This document shows positions 51,285 through 60,834 of a stretch of 64,000 nucleotides of DNA, one piece after another; the stretch's first letter is position 1, and the number at the start of each line of letters is the position of its first letter. The position numbers were made by a program, and so were the translations under genes. Source of the DNA: DAOUJI01 sp965224415 (GTDB lineage: Bacteria > Chloroflexota > Dehalococcoidia > Lucifugimonadales > JAGWBF01); contig CBDCZB010000001.1 of NCBI GenBank assembly GCA_965224415.1, positions 62,001-126,000 of the forward strand, in the 5' to 3' direction. The notes beneath the pieces were generated by a model that was not told the DNA's origin, did no database searches, and saw nothing but the letters and a program-made list of their open reading frames with translations.

Positions 51285-51683
51285 TTGACTTTGGAAGCCG
51301 TGCCTAACTTATATTCTGTCCTTGGTGTGCCGTCGCACACCAGCCAAAACGGTATCCGTAGGGCCTATCTCCAAAAGACTTGGAAATGCCACCCTGACGT
51401 CAACACCAATGTCCCTGAGTCGACCTCTGAGATGAGCGCCGTCAACCGAGCGTACGCAACCCTCTCTAATCCGGCTCTCAGAGCCGACTATGACACGCGT
51501 CGCCACGCTGTATTTGTGACCCGAAGCCCTCTTCTTAACGACTCCTCAGTAGTCTACGTTGACACATGGGCTTCTGGGAGGGCTAGAGGTCGATCGTCGT
51601 CGTATAGGCACAAAAGGGATCATGGCCTGTTCGGACTGGCCACGTCGACGTTGCGCCGCTTCTGCCGCTTCGTATCCGGCTAG
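51285..51683 (+). CDS. J-domain protein (DnaJ-like)
   Basis: A 132-residue protein with an N-terminal J domain: NLYSVLGVPSHTSQNGIRRAY, then the HPD motif (residues 36-38) and NRAYATLSNPALRADYD. It should stimulate an Hsp70. The C-terminal part is basic and of no known fold; there is no zinc or substrate domain. Start choice (TTG 51285, GTG 51300) is uncertain. Base composition is more AT-rich than the adjacent tsaD. Confidence 0.72.
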   Translation: MTLEAVPNLYSVLGVPSHTSQNGIRRAYLQKTWKCHPDVNTNVPESTSEMSAVNRAYATLSNPALRADYDTRRHAVFVTRSPLLNDSSVVYVDTWASGRARGRSSSYRHKRDHGLFGLATSTLRRFCRFVSG

Positions 51684-51806
51684 CCGGCGTCCCGCCCCAA
51701 ATATACACTTCCTTTCCCCGTCTATCCGCCTTTCCACAAATCTACAGCCGTTCTCCAGAGGCTCCGACTCCTTGACCGGCGTCCCATAGGGCCGTAACAT
51801 CCGCCT

Positions 51807-52844
51807 ATGGCCGTAACCATTCTAGGCGTTGAGACCTCATGCGACGAGACCGCTGTCGCCGTCGTGCGGGACGGACGGATTCTTAAGTCCAACGTCATCG
51901 CTTCCCAGGTGGACATCCACTCCCAATATGGTGGCGTGGTTCCCGAGGTGGCCTCCCGCCAGCACATGATTCACATTGCGCCTGTTGTCGAGATGGCCCT
52001 TGACGAGGCGGAAGTGAGCATGGCGGAGTTGGACGCCGTGGCCGTGACCTATGGGCCTGGTCTGGCTGGGTCCCTTCTCGTGGGCCTCAACGTCGCCAAG
52101 TCCTTCAGCTATTCTCTGGGTATCCCGATGCTGGGGGTTAACCACCTTGAGGGGCACATATACTCCGCCTGGCTCATGGAGGACATCCCCGACCCGGCGA
52201 AAGAGCCGGGGTTTCCGCTGCTCTGCCTAATCGCGTCAGGAGGCCACACCGACTTGGCTCTGATGGAAGACCACGGGAGCTATCGCCTCCTGGGCCGCAC
52301 CAGGGACGATGCTGCAGGGGAGGCGTTCGACAAGGCGGCGCGAATATTGGGCTTGGGCTTTCCCGGAGGCCCTTATATTCAAAAGGCGGCAATGGGCGTG
52401 AACCCTTCCCAGACCTTCCCAAGAGCCTGGCTCAGAGGGAGCCACGACTTCAGCTTCAGCGGCGTAAAGACCGCTCTGCTCCACAGAGCGCAGGAACGGG
52501 GCGTGTATCCTCCACCAGAGGAGGGCGGCCCGGACTCTGGCGAGGTGGCTGATTTGGGGGCGGCGTTCCAGGACTCGGTGGTGGACGTGATGGTCCGCAA
52601 GACCCTGGAGGCGGCGGAAGTCCATAATGCCCGTGGAATCGTTCTGGGAGGCGGCGTAACCGCCAACGCCCTGCTGCGTGAACGAATGGCCGCCGAGTCT
52701 GCTCTGCCCACGCTGCTGCCTCCGCCCGTCCTGTGCACCGACAACGGAGCAATGATCGCCGCGTGCGGCTACTTTCTGCACCAGGCAGGCCGTCATGGGT
52801 CGATGGACCTGGACGTGGACCCGGGACTAAGCCTGGGAGCATAA
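51807..52844 (+). CDS. tsaD: tRNA threonylcarbamoyladenosine synthase component TsaD
   Basis: A 345-residue TsaD/Kae1/Gcp ATPase-fold protein that transfers threonylcarbamoyl to A37 of ANN-decoding tRNAs. Motifs: ILGVETSCDETAVAVV (ATP), VPEVASRQHMIHI, VTYGPGLAGSLLVGLNVAK, the metal-binding NHLEGHIYSA and LIASGGHTDL; LGGGVTANALLRERM is near the C-terminus. The partners tsaB, tsaC and tsaE are not in the window. Length and order are normal. Confidence 0.96.
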   Translation: MAVTILGVETSCDETAVAVVRDGRILKSNVIASQVDIHSQYGGVVPEVASRQHMIHIAPVVEMALDEAEVSMAELDAVAVTYGPGLAGSLLVGLNVAKSFSYSLGIPMLGVNHLEGHIYSAWLMEDIPDPAKEPGFPLLCLIASGGHTDLALMEDHGSYRLLGRTRDDAAGEAFDKAARILGLGFPGGPYIQKAAMGVNPSQTFPRAWLRGSHDFSFSGVKTALLHRAQERGVYPPPEEGGPDSGEVADLGAAFQDSVVDVMVRKTLEAAEVHNARGIVLGGGVTANALLRERMAAESALPTLLPPPVLCTDNGAMIAACGYFLHQAGRHGSMDLDVDPGLSLGA

Positions 52845-52892
52845 TCCAATTCAAATGGTGCGTTCCTACAGGCGATATGGCGGTTTATGCCG

Positions 52893-52915
52893 AGTCCCCG
52901 GTGCCTTCGGGGACT
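52893..52915 (+). terminator. hairpin after tsaD
   Basis: An 8-bp perfect stem (52893-52900 with 52908-52915), then GTTCTCTT. A weak terminator for tsaD, 49 bp past its stop. The remaining gap to 53077 shows nothing else. Confidence 0.4.
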
Positions 52916-53077
52916 GTTCTCTTCGGCGGAGCTTGAGGAGGTTGCGCGGTTCCATGACGATAGAAGATAGTCTCATACATGATAAGTCTGTGCAGGCTAC
53001 TGTCATATCTCCTATGGTCTTCCACTTTTACCGCAGCATTCCAGCACCCGACTCTTATCAGGCTCGGTCTCTCCAAT

Positions 53078-53896
53078 TCATCCTGAGGTCTTTAGGAGTT
53101 CATCTATAGGGTGCATCGGAAACAAAAAGTCGTAACGCGAAGGGTCTAGCCCATGCGCTCGTTCTATTTTCAGATAGATCCCGAATTGGATAGTGCGCTC
53201 TACTTTGGAAACCTCCTGCCATCTATAGTGGTCTCCTTCCACCATCAGCCCGCTCTCCGAGACTTTGCCAACCAATTCGATGGATGAGGGCACCTTCCAA
53301 GAAATGGCTGGCATGAGTTTAATTTTTTCCGCTTTTCTCGGAACTGGATAGACGCTTACCTAATCCCAGTTCCACATTGAGTCTAGTCGGGGGAGTCTTG
53401 GTGCGCACGCGATGCCGAGCCAATCAAGGGACTGTTCCATGTTGTGGGCTAGTATCACTGCTTCGCCATAGGGCAACTTTCCCCATGCCGCGTTGCCGTG
53501 AACAATGGCACCCCTCAGAGGAAAGGACTTGTCCACACCGTTTCCAAGCAGAAGTTGAGCGAACTTCAATAGTCGGGCAAGTCCATCAACAGAATCCTCT
53601 TCTCTCGCAAAAAGAGTATCTGAAATCAGCTGTATCTCCTTGACGCCAGCCTCAAGTCCAGTATCTCGAACCAATTCCGTCCACTCGGTAATTCTCTGGG
53701 CCTGTTGGTCACCATTGAGATTCCTTATCATCTTCGAAAACCCCAGAATATCGGCGACCATGAAGTAGCTGGGGATAGGACTCTCAATATTTGAGACTGC
53801 CGAAGAGTCATTGTTGAATGGCTGGGATGAACTCGGATCGAATGGACGGGACATATCGCTCACTCTATAGGATTTACTAAAAGGGCTCCCATTCAC
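53078..53896 (-). pseudogene. nucleotide-cyclase-like protein, interrupted by amber codon
   Basis: One frame of 272 codons with a TAG at 53362-53360 (codon 179); both parts stay in frame. The first part looks like a class III nucleotide cyclase: VADILGFSKMI with Asp49, and LISDTLFA with Asp93. The 44-residue spacing equals that of the metal-binding Asps in adenylate cyclases. It then has LRGAIVHGNAAWGKLPYGEA. The second part (VYPVPRK then AISWKVPSSIELVG) would complete the domain. Either a pseudogene, a base error or stop read-through. The gene is AT-richer than its neighbours and lies directly behind a broken toxin-antitoxin remnant. Start may be ATG 53896 or an internal ATG at 53854. Confidence 0.6.
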
Positions 53897-53939
53897 TCCT
53901 ATGGAGGGCCGACAAGACGTCGGTGTCGAGGAGAACCAT
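53877..53939 (-). pseudogene. truncated PIN-domain toxin remnant
   Basis: Starting at ATG 53939, sharing TGATG with the antitoxin end, the frame reads MVLLDTDVLSALHRSEWEPF and stops at 53877. The first dozen residues are the opening strand of PIN (VapC-type) ribonuclease toxins, with the first catalytic Asp; the rest of the domain is missing. The cyclase-like gene takes its place. Confidence 0.6.
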
Positions 53940-54194
53940 CACAAATCCAGGGGCCGGGCGCCAAGGAACAACCGCTGGAATTCCTGGTCGTCCTGCGGTA
54001 TTTCAAGAAGCAACTCACCCAGAGTTAGGGCGTTAGCCTTCGCAAGGCATCGAAGTCGCTCGTACTCCTGCTCAGCCAGCACGACCACAGCGGGCTGTCC
54101 CCGCCGAGTATACTCGCTGGGGTTCGCCGGCCAGCGCGGCGTTCACCAGCGCGCTGAACTTGTTCTTCGCATCCTGTAAAGGCCACTTCGCCAT
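53939..54194 (-). pseudogene. frameshifted Phd/prevent-host-death antitoxin
   Basis: From ATG 54194 the frame reads MAKWPLQDAKNKFSALVNAA and QRVYS, then shifts. In the next frame it continues RRGQPAVVVLAEQEYERLR, LTLGELLLEIPQDDQEFQRL and ends at TGA 53939. Removing one base near 54108-54112 restores a typical Phd antitoxin of about 85 residues. The order antitoxin-toxin with TGATG overlap is standard for Phd-PIN modules. Confidence 0.7.
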
Positions 54195-54223
54195 GACACT
54201 CTCCGACCAGGTGGTTTGACTAG

Positions 54224-54253
54224 ATTATGCGGTAGTTTGAGCCTCGTAATCAA
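54224..54253 (-). promoter_or_regulatory. candidate promoter of the decayed antitoxin
   Basis: TTGATT (54253-54248), an 18-bp spacer and CATAAT (54229-54224) on the minus strand, 30 bp upstream of the antitoxin ATG. Confidence 0.35.
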
Positions 54254-54340
54254 TGTAGTATCTAGCTAGACTGGCCAGGCGTTGAAAAAGAGGAGCGGTC
54301 TCAGATGACAATCCCTAATATAAGCCCCGAAAAAGTGGCC

Positions 54341-55207
54341 CTACTCGGACCCGTAGGTGTAACGGCGCCACGGCGGGTAGGTTTGAGTGGCCTCGGCGGT
54401 GTCAGGCGCCGCTTCCTCCTTGGGGCCGGTGGGCGGCCCGTGGACGTACAGGCGCCATATCTCCGCTTCCTGGGATACTAGCGTCTCTCCGTCGTCTGAT
54501 GGCGGCAGACCTGCGGTCCTGTCCTCCAAGCCGCCGGAGGCAATGGCCTGGGTGTCCGGAGTCAGTTCTACGTCCACGGCGTAGCCGTTGAGGCTCCTTA
54601 TCTCGAAGAAGCGGTTGACCAGCGTGTAGACCTCATCGTTGGCCTTATCGCTTCGATAGGGGAAAGACATCTGCCATTGGTAAGACTCGACGGCGCCCCG
54701 GTTGTTCGCCGACGGTTTCTCCCACGTCCCTCCCTGGAAGACAATCTCTCCCTCCGGCTCCCAAAGCAGATGCCTGGCCAGGTAGGACGCTCCGAACACA
54801 ACCACTATCAGTCCCACAACGGAAGCAATGCTGATCTCCGACCAGGTCGATTCTCTGATGTAGCCGATGATGAAGTAGGCCAGGATTCCCGCCAGAACGA
54901 AAAGAATTCCCTGTATCAGGTTCCTTACTCCACGCGACTTGCCCTTGACGAACACCGTCTTCAACTCGTCGATTGGGGCTAGGTAGGTCTCTTTGACGTC
55001 CTCGCCTCTCAGGAATGAGATGACCCGGAGATTTGTGATAAGCAGCAGCGGGCCCTTCTTCGGAGCGCCGCTGACGAGGCCATGATTGGCGGCGAAACGT
55101 TCCTGGACCTGCTCACCGGCCATAAGCGGGAGACCACGCACCGAGCCGTCTTCCGTCTGGGCAGACTCCGCGTCTCTCCTAAAAGCGCTCTTCAAGAATT
55201 GCCGCAT
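54341..55207 (-). CDS. membrane protein with PH-like N-terminus
   Basis: A 288-residue protein. Residues 30-90 (LMAGEQVQERFAANHG followed by LLLITNLRVISFLRG) look like a PH-type or bPH domain; two hydrophobic segments follow (LIQGILFVLAGILAYFIIGY and ISIASVVGLIVVVFGASYL). The C-terminal half (to about 288) is hydrophilic and ends in a Pro-rich tail. It resembles membrane-anchored bPH proteins of unknown role. It runs convergent to the toxin-antitoxin island and divergent from uvrA. Confidence 0.65.
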   Translation of the reverse strand: MRQFLKSAFRRDAESAQTEDGSVRGLPLMAGEQVQERFAANHGLVSGAPKKGPLLLITNLRVISFLRGEDVKETYLAPIDELKTVFVKGKSRGVRNLIQGILFVLAGILAYFIIGYIRESTWSEISIASVVGLIVVVFGASYLARHLLWEPEGEIVFQGGTWEKPSANNRGAVESYQWQMSFPYRSDKANDEVYTLVNRFFEIRSLNGYAVDVELTPDTQAIASGGLEDRTAGLPPSDDGETLVSQEAEIWRLYVHGPPTGPKEEAAPDTAEATQTYPPWRRYTYGSE

Positions 55208-55395
55208 ATACGTCCTGAACCTTGGTGTTTGACAACAATACTATCATAGCGGTCTGCCTCGATTTCCGACAAGAAAACGCCTTCCCGACGAGTTTAGTCC
55301 GCCCTGTCGCAAGCCCCGATCGGACATAATGATGTTACAATGAGGGTTGTTTCAGACTGGTCGGGAGACCGTCGTTCAGTGATTTAGGGAGACCT

Positions 55396-58293
55396 ATGCC
55401 TCAGGAATACATTCACGTCAAGGGAGCTCGGGAACACAACCTGAAGAACATCGACGTAACCATCCCAAGAGACAAGCTGGTGGTCATCACCGGAGTGTCC
55501 GGTTCAGGCAAGAGCTCGTTGGCCTTCGACACCATCTACGCCGAAGGACGCCGCAGGTACGTGGAGTCCCTCTCGGCTTATGCCCGTCAGTTCCTTGGGC
55601 GCATGGACAAGCCCGACGTGGAATACATAGAGGGACTGTCCCCCGCCATTTCCATCGACCAGAAGGGCGTGTCCCACAACCCCAGGTCTACGGTAGGGAC
55701 GGTCACCGAGGTCTATGACTACTTGCGTTTGCTGTACGCGAGGGTCGGAATCCCGCACTGCCCCAAGTGCGGCCGCCCGGTGGAAAAGCAGACCGTCCAG
55801 CAGATAGTCGACGCCGTAATGAAGCTGCCGTCAGGCTCCCGGATAATGGTCCTGGCGCCCAAGATCAGGCGCCGCAAGGGTGAGCACAGGGAGGTCTTCG
55901 AGGACGCCCGCAAGGCGGGTTTCGTCCGTGTAAGGGTCAACGGAGAGGTCCACGAGCTGGACGACATGGGCGACCTGGGCCTGGACAAGCAGAAGTGGCA
56001 CTACATTGAGATCGTGGTCGACCGTCTGGTTGTCAGCGATGACCTGGAGTTGAACCGTGTATCCGACTCCGTTGAGACGGGCCTCCGCCAGGGAGAAGGG
56101 GTCGTTCAGGTATGGGTGGAGAATGGTGAAGAGTTGGTCTTCTCCGAGCAGTTCGCCTGCGTCCGGTGCGGCATCAGCCTGCCCGAAATTGAACCCCGGA
56201 CATTCAGCTTCAACAGCCCCCACGGCGCCTGTTCCGCCTGCACCGGACTGGGCTACAAGCTGGAAGTGGACGTAGACTTGTTGATTCCCAACAAGTCCCT
56301 GACGCTGGCGGAGGGGGCCATAACACCCTGGGCCCGCTCGGCGGCTTCCGGCGCTTGGTACCGCAGCCTGATTGCCTCGGTGGCCCGGACCTACGACTTC
56401 TCCAACAAAGTCCCGGTGCGAGACCTGCCCCAAGATGCCCTCGACCTGATTTTGTACGGCAACGATGGCGAGCCGTTGACCATGCGGCACACCACCCACT
56501 CCGGCCATGAATACTCCTGGGAGACGTCTTTCGAAGGCGTCGTGCGAAACCTGGAGCGACGTTACAAGGAGACGGAGTCGGACCACACCCGCACTGAAAT
56601 AGAACGGTACATGGCTGCTCGGCCCTGCACATCGTGTAAGGGGCGCCGCCTGCGACCCGAAGCCCTGGCCGTAAAGGTGTCGGGCCTCGGGGTCATGGAG
56701 CTCTGCGCCCAAACCATCAGCAATTCTTCCCAGTGGATTAGGGCAATAGGGGGAGAAGGAACCACGATAAAAGGCAAGGCGCCGCCGGAGCTAAACGCCC
56801 GCGACAAGACCATCGCCCGGCAGATTATCAAAGAGATAGACTCCAGGCTTAAGTTCCTGGTCGACATCGGCCTGGACTACCTTACCCTTGACCGGACTGC
56901 CCAGACTCTCTCGGGAGGGGAGGCGCAGCGCATTCGCCTGGCCACCCAGATTGGTTCGGGGTTGACCGGAGTGCTCTACGTCTGTGACGAGCCGACCATT
57001 GGCCTGCACCCCGCCGACGACAGCCGGTTGGTGGACACGCTCAGGCGGTTACAGGAGTTGGGCAACACGGTGGTGGTGGTGGAGCACGACGAGGCCGTGA
57101 TGAGGGCCGCCGATTACCTGTTGGACCTGGGCCCCGGGGCGGGTGAGCACGGCGGATGGGTGGTTGCAGCCGGGACTTTGGACGAGGTGCTCGAATCCAG
57201 CGAGTCTATAACCGCCGACTACCTCAGCGGGCGGAGGAGAATCAGCGTGCCGGAGACGCGGCGGCACGTTAACGAGAAGCATCTATCGATACGGGGTGCC
57301 AAGGAAAACAACCTCAAGGGCCTTAACATCGACATTCCGCTGGGCGTGCTGGTGTGCGTAACCGGAGTGTCAGGCTCGGGCAAGAGCACGCTGATATACG
57401 AGATTCTCTACAAGAGGCTCGCCCAGCAGCTCTACCGGAACAAAGACCGCCCAGGCAAGCATGAGTCACTAGAGGGACTGGAGCACATCGACAAGGTGGT
57501 CAACATCGACCAGTCGCCCATAGGACGGACTCCGCGCAGCAACCCTGCCACTTATACTGGCGCCTTCACCCCTATCCGGGAACTTTTCGCCTCCATGCCC
57601 GAGGCTAAAGTCCGAGGATATGGGCCAGGACGTTTCTCCTTCAACGTTAAGGGCGGACGCTGCGAGGCCTGTCAAGGCGGGGGGTATATCCAGATAGAGA
57701 TGCAGTTCCTGCCCGACGTGGAAGTGCCCTGCGACATATGCCACGGGCGCCGGTACAACCGGGAAGCCTTGGAAGTGCTGTTCAAGGAAATGAGCATTGC
57801 CGACGTGCTCTCTATGACAGTGGAACAGGCTTTGGACTTCTTCTCGGCCATACCCCGGATACGGAACAAGATGGAGACCCTCAAAGACGTCGGCCTGGGA
57901 TACATAAGGCTGGGTCAGCCCGCGACAACCCTCTCGGGTGGAGAGGCCCAGCGGGTGAAATTGGCCACCGAACTGTCCCGCCGCGCTACAGGGAAAACCC
58001 TCTACATCCTCGACGAGCCGACCACCGGACTCTCGTTCCAGGACTGCGCCGCCCTTCTCTCCGTGCTCCACAGGCTTGTGGACGCGGGCAATTCGGTGGT
58101 CTTGATAGAGCACCACCTGGACATGATAAAGAACGCAGACTGGATAATAGACCTAGGCCCTGGCGCGGGCGACCGTGGAGGTCGCCTGATGGCCGTGGGC
58201 GCTCCTGAGGATGTGATGAAGGTGAAGAAGTCGGCGACCGGCTTCTATCTCAAGCGGGCGCTTAACGGCGCCAAGAGCAACGGCAGCGACTGA
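55396..58293 (+). CDS. uvrA: excinuclease ABC subunit A
   Basis: A 965-residue UvrA, the damage-sensing ATPase of nucleotide excision repair. Two ABC modules: the first Walker A GVSGSGKSS (about 34), signature LSGGEAQRIRLATQIGSGL and DEPTIGLHP; the second Walker A GVSGSGKST (about 657), signature LSGGEAQRVKLATELSRR and LDEPTTGLSFQDCAALL. Zinc-binding Cys pairs are seen in CPKCGRP, CVRCG...CSACTGLG, CTSCKGRR, CEACQGGG and CDICHGRR. The SFQDC sequence in the second ABC differs from the usual HFxD. Start ATG 55396 has AGGGAG upstream; it overlaps the amidase gene (TGATG). Confidence 0.97.
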   Translation: MPQEYIHVKGAREHNLKNIDVTIPRDKLVVITGVSGSGKSSLAFDTIYAEGRRRYVESLSAYARQFLGRMDKPDVEYIEGLSPAISIDQKGVSHNPRSTVGTVTEVYDYLRLLYARVGIPHCPKCGRPVEKQTVQQIVDAVMKLPSGSRIMVLAPKIRRRKGEHREVFEDARKAGFVRVRVNGEVHELDDMGDLGLDKQKWHYIEIVVDRLVVSDDLELNRVSDSVETGLRQGEGVVQVWVENGEELVFSEQFACVRCGISLPEIEPRTFSFNSPHGACSACTGLGYKLEVDVDLLIPNKSLTLAEGAITPWARSAASGAWYRSLIASVARTYDFSNKVPVRDLPQDALDLILYGNDGEPLTMRHTTHSGHEYSWETSFEGVVRNLERRYKETESDHTRTEIERYMAARPCTSCKGRRLRPEALAVKVSGLGVMELCAQTISNSSQWIRAIGGEGTTIKGKAPPELNARDKTIARQIIKEIDSRLKFLVDIGLDYLTLDRTAQTLSGGEAQRIRLATQIGSGLTGVLYVCDEPTIGLHPADDSRLVDTLRRLQELGNTVVVVEHDEAVMRAADYLLDLGPGAGEHGGWVVAAGTLDEVLESSESITADYLSGRRRISVPETRRHVNEKHLSIRGAKENNLKGLNIDIPLGVLVCVTGVSGSGKSTLIYEILYKRLAQQLYRNKDRPGKHESLEGLEHIDKVVNIDQSPIGRTPRSNPATYTGAFTPIRELFASMPEAKVRGYGPGRFSFNVKGGRCEACQGGGYIQIEMQFLPDVEVPCDICHGRRYNREALEVLFKEMSIADVLSMTVEQALDFFSAIPRIRNKMETLKDVGLGYIRLGQPATTLSGGEAQRVKLATELSRRATGKTLYILDEPTTGLSFQDCAALLSVLHRLVDAGNSVVLIEHHLDMIKNADWIIDLGPGAGDRGGRLMAVGAPEDVMKVKKSATGFYLKRALNGAKSNGSD

Positions 58294-59714
58294 TGCCCGA
58301 CGACGCACTGGCTTTCGCCTCCGCCTACGAGGTCAGGCGATTGCTGGACTCCCGTCAGGTCTCGTCGATGGAGCTGACCGAGCTCTTTCTCCGGCGCATC
58401 GAGAACTTGGACCCCAAGCTCAACGCATACCTCACTGTCACCGCAGACTTGGCTATGGACCAGGCCAGGATAGCCGACGAGGCCACAGCCCGGGGAGAGT
58501 CGCTGGGCGCCCTCCACGGGATACCCATATCCATCAAGGACCTGGAGTCCACCAAGGGGGTCAGGACGACTTTCGGGAGCCTTCCCTTCAAGGACTACGT
58601 GCCGGACAGGGACTCCGTAGTTGTGGAACGGATCAAGGCGGCCGGAGCGGTGATTCTGGGAAAGACCAACACCCCCGAACACGGGTTTCGAGGGACGACG
58701 GAGAACCGCCTGGGAGAGCCTTGCCGCAACCCTTGGAGTCCGGAGCGGACTTCCGGCGGTTCCAGCGGAGGCGCGGCTGTGGCCGTTGTCTCCGGCCTGT
58801 GCACTCTGGCGACGGGCAGCGACGGAGGGGGCTCCATCAGGATGCCCGCCAGCTTCTGCGGCGTCTACGGAATAAAGCCTAGCCAGGGGCGTGTGCCGCG
58901 CTTTGGAGGCGTGGGCAGGCCAGCCTTCAACTTCCTGTCCCAGTCGGGCCCTATGACAAGGACGGTTGACGACAGCGCCGCGTTGCTTCAGGTCCTTGCC
59001 GGTCGGGACGAACGGGACACTGTCTGTATGACAGAGACGCCCCCGGACTGGCTGGAAGAGCTTCACGATGGCGTTAAGGGCTTGAAAGTGGGTTGGAGTC
59101 CTGACCTAGGCTTTGCGGCGGTGGACTCGGAGGTTGCCGATGCCACCCGGAAGGCGGCGAAGGTTTTCCAACAAGAGTTGGGCTGCAGCGTTGAGGACGC
59201 AGGCATCCGCCTGGAGGACCCCTTCCTGGTATTCTGGGACCTGTTCAGGGTCCAGGGATATTCGGCCTACGGCGGGATATACGAGGAGCGGCCCGAAGAC
59301 TTTTCAAGCTATGGGCGGCTGAGCATGGAGTACGGGCAGGCAATCACAGTTCCCGAGTATTCCAGAGCTTTGGTGGAGCGTCAGAAGCTCAAGAGGTTCA
59401 TGGAGGACAAGCTGGACGAGTTCGACCTGCTGTTAACTCCGACTATGGCCGTGACCGCTTTTCCCATAGAGCAATTCCCGTCGGTCATTGGGGGCAGGAA
59501 AGTGAACCCGGCCTGGTCCTACACGCCATTCACCAGCCTGATAAACATGTCTGGGCAGACTGCGGCGAGCATTCCGTGCGGCTTCTCCTCGGAGGGGCTG
59601 CCCATCGGCCTACATATCATCGGCCGCAAGGGAGACGAGGCGACGGTGTTGCGGGCTTCCGCTGCATTCGAAGAGGCCCGGCTTTGGCTGGACAAGAGGC
59701 CGCCCGTTTCATGA
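58293..59714 (+). CDS. amidase signature-family amidohydrolase
   Basis: A 473-residue amidase using the Ser-cisSer-Lys triad: Lys in GIPISIKDLESTKG, Ser in RTSGGSSGGAAVAV and the second Ser within TGSDGGGSIRMPASFCGVYG. The family contains GatA, urea amidolyase parts and broad amidases; no GatB or GatC is adjacent, so it is a general amidase. The ATG overlaps the uvrA stop (TGATG at 58291), suggesting coupling. Confidence 0.9.
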   Translation: MPDDALAFASAYEVRRLLDSRQVSSMELTELFLRRIENLDPKLNAYLTVTADLAMDQARIADEATARGESLGALHGIPISIKDLESTKGVRTTFGSLPFKDYVPDRDSVVVERIKAAGAVILGKTNTPEHGFRGTTENRLGEPCRNPWSPERTSGGSSGGAAVAVVSGLCTLATGSDGGGSIRMPASFCGVYGIKPSQGRVPRFGGVGRPAFNFLSQSGPMTRTVDDSAALLQVLAGRDERDTVCMTETPPDWLEELHDGVKGLKVGWSPDLGFAAVDSEVADATRKAAKVFQQELGCSVEDAGIRLEDPFLVFWDLFRVQGYSAYGGIYEERPEDFSSYGRLSMEYGQAITVPEYSRALVERQKLKRFMEDKLDEFDLLLTPTMAVTAFPIEQFPSVIGGRKVNPAWSYTPFTSLINMSGQTAASIPCGFSSEGLPIGLHIIGRKGDEATVLRASAAFEEARLWLDKRPPVS

Positions 59715-59983
59715 TAGTAAAGGCGGTGAATTTCCTGATACTCGCGGTGGGTATAGCCCTGATAATCGTGGGCGCCGTCGCCGGAAGCATAACCATCGCG
59801 ATTATCGGGGACATGCTGGCCATCGGGGGGATTCTGCTGTTCTGGGTTGTCAAGAAGGGGATGCTTCCTTCTGCTCTCGGCGGCTCCGCAGGCTCGCGGG
59901 CTGCGGCTACGAGTGATGCGGCGGGAGAGGACAACGACAGTCGCAGGGATGCCGGGTCTTGGAAAGGGCCTGACGGCGCCTGA
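59711..59983 (+). CDS. small two-helix membrane protein
   Basis: A 90-residue protein with two hydrophobic segments (FLILAVGIALIIVGAVAG and IAIIGDMLAIGGILLFWVV) and an Ala/Ser/Gly/Asp-rich tail. ATG 59711 overlaps the amidase stop (ATGA), so it is translationally coupled. Unknown function. Confidence 0.7.
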   Translation: MIVKAVNFLILAVGIALIIVGAVAGSITIAIIGDMLAIGGILLFWVVKKGMLPSALGGSAGSRAAATSDAAGEDNDSRRDAGSWKGPDGA

Positions 59984-60048
59984 GTAGTTGCCTCAAGGAC
60001 CAGGGTTAGACAGGTTCAGCGAGCCAAGCCCGCAAGTGGTTCAACACC

Positions 60049-60834
60049 CTAGGCGAGAAACTCGATGACTGCGTCGGAGAACTCTTCCGGCTTCTCAACG
60101 TGGGGGTAGTGGCCGCAGTTTTCCAGGACTTTCAGCGATGAGCCGCGGATCGCCTTTTGGTAGAGTTCGGCGCATTCCAACGGCAGTATGGGGTCTTGCT
60201 TTCCCCAAACTATCAAGCAGGGCGCCTTGACCCTTTCCAACAGGGCTGGAAACCGCGGGTCGTGCATGTAGGGCTTCCAAGTTAAACGGGCCAGGGTCTC
60301 CCGGTTTTGAAGCAGCCTGTCCTGGTCCTCGAAACTGGGTTCGACTCCGAAAAGCTCCTGGAACTCGGGGGCTTGGGCGGTGTCGTGGAACATCAGCTCG
60401 TTGACCTGCTTCTCGGACATTAGGAACACGTCGGTGATGTCGCTGGACTCCGGCTTGATGCCCGGGGCGTCCGCCAAGACCAGCTTTCCGAAAACGTGGG
60501 GGCATATCACGGCCATTTCGGCGGCAACCCATCCGCCCAGGGACAGACCCACGGCGTTTGCTCCTTCCAGTCCTAACGTTTCGATGAACCAGGTGTAGAA
60601 GAGCGCCAGGTCCTGGGTGGACTCGACCCATTCAGGCCGTTGGGACTTCTCGTAACCCGGATGAGACGGAGCGTACACGGTGTAGCGTTCGGACAGCTTC
60701 TCGTGGTGGATGAGCCAACCCGGGTTCCCGGCCAGACCGTGGAGCGCCACCAGTGGTGGGCCTGAACCACCCTTGTAGTATTGTATGTTGGCGCCCGCCA
60801 CTTCCACGAACTCTTCGGTCCACCCGTCGGGCAT
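60049..60834 (-). CDS. alpha/beta hydrolase
   Basis: A 261-residue hydrolase with LVALHGLAGNPGW, nucleophile elbow AVGLSLGGWVAAEMA (Ser), acid in VWGKQDPILP and His in NCGHYPHVEKPEEF. Such proteins hydrolyse esters, haloalkanes or carbon-carbon bonds; the substrate is unknown. ATG 60834 is preferred because a GAGG lies 9 nt ahead; the longer GTG start at 60843 is possible. Confidence 0.88.
   Translation of the reverse strand: MPDGWTEEFVEVAGANIQYYKGGSGPPLVALHGLAGNPGWLIHHEKLSERYTVYAPSHPGYEKSQRPEWVESTQDLALFYTWFIETLGLEGANAVGLSLGGWVAAEMAVICPHVFGKLVLADAPGIKPESSDITDVFLMSEKQVNELMFHDTAQAPEFQELFGVEPSFEDQDRLLQNRETLARLTWKPYMHDPRFPALLERVKAPCLIVWGKQDPILPLECAELYQKAIRGSSLKVLENCGHYPHVEKPEEFSDAVIEFLA

Noticed and set aside
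53078..54194. A Pycsar-like or other anti-phage cyclic nucleotide system
   Set aside because: Only a broken cyclase-like gene is present, with no effector gene (membrane, TIR or nuclease) beside it.
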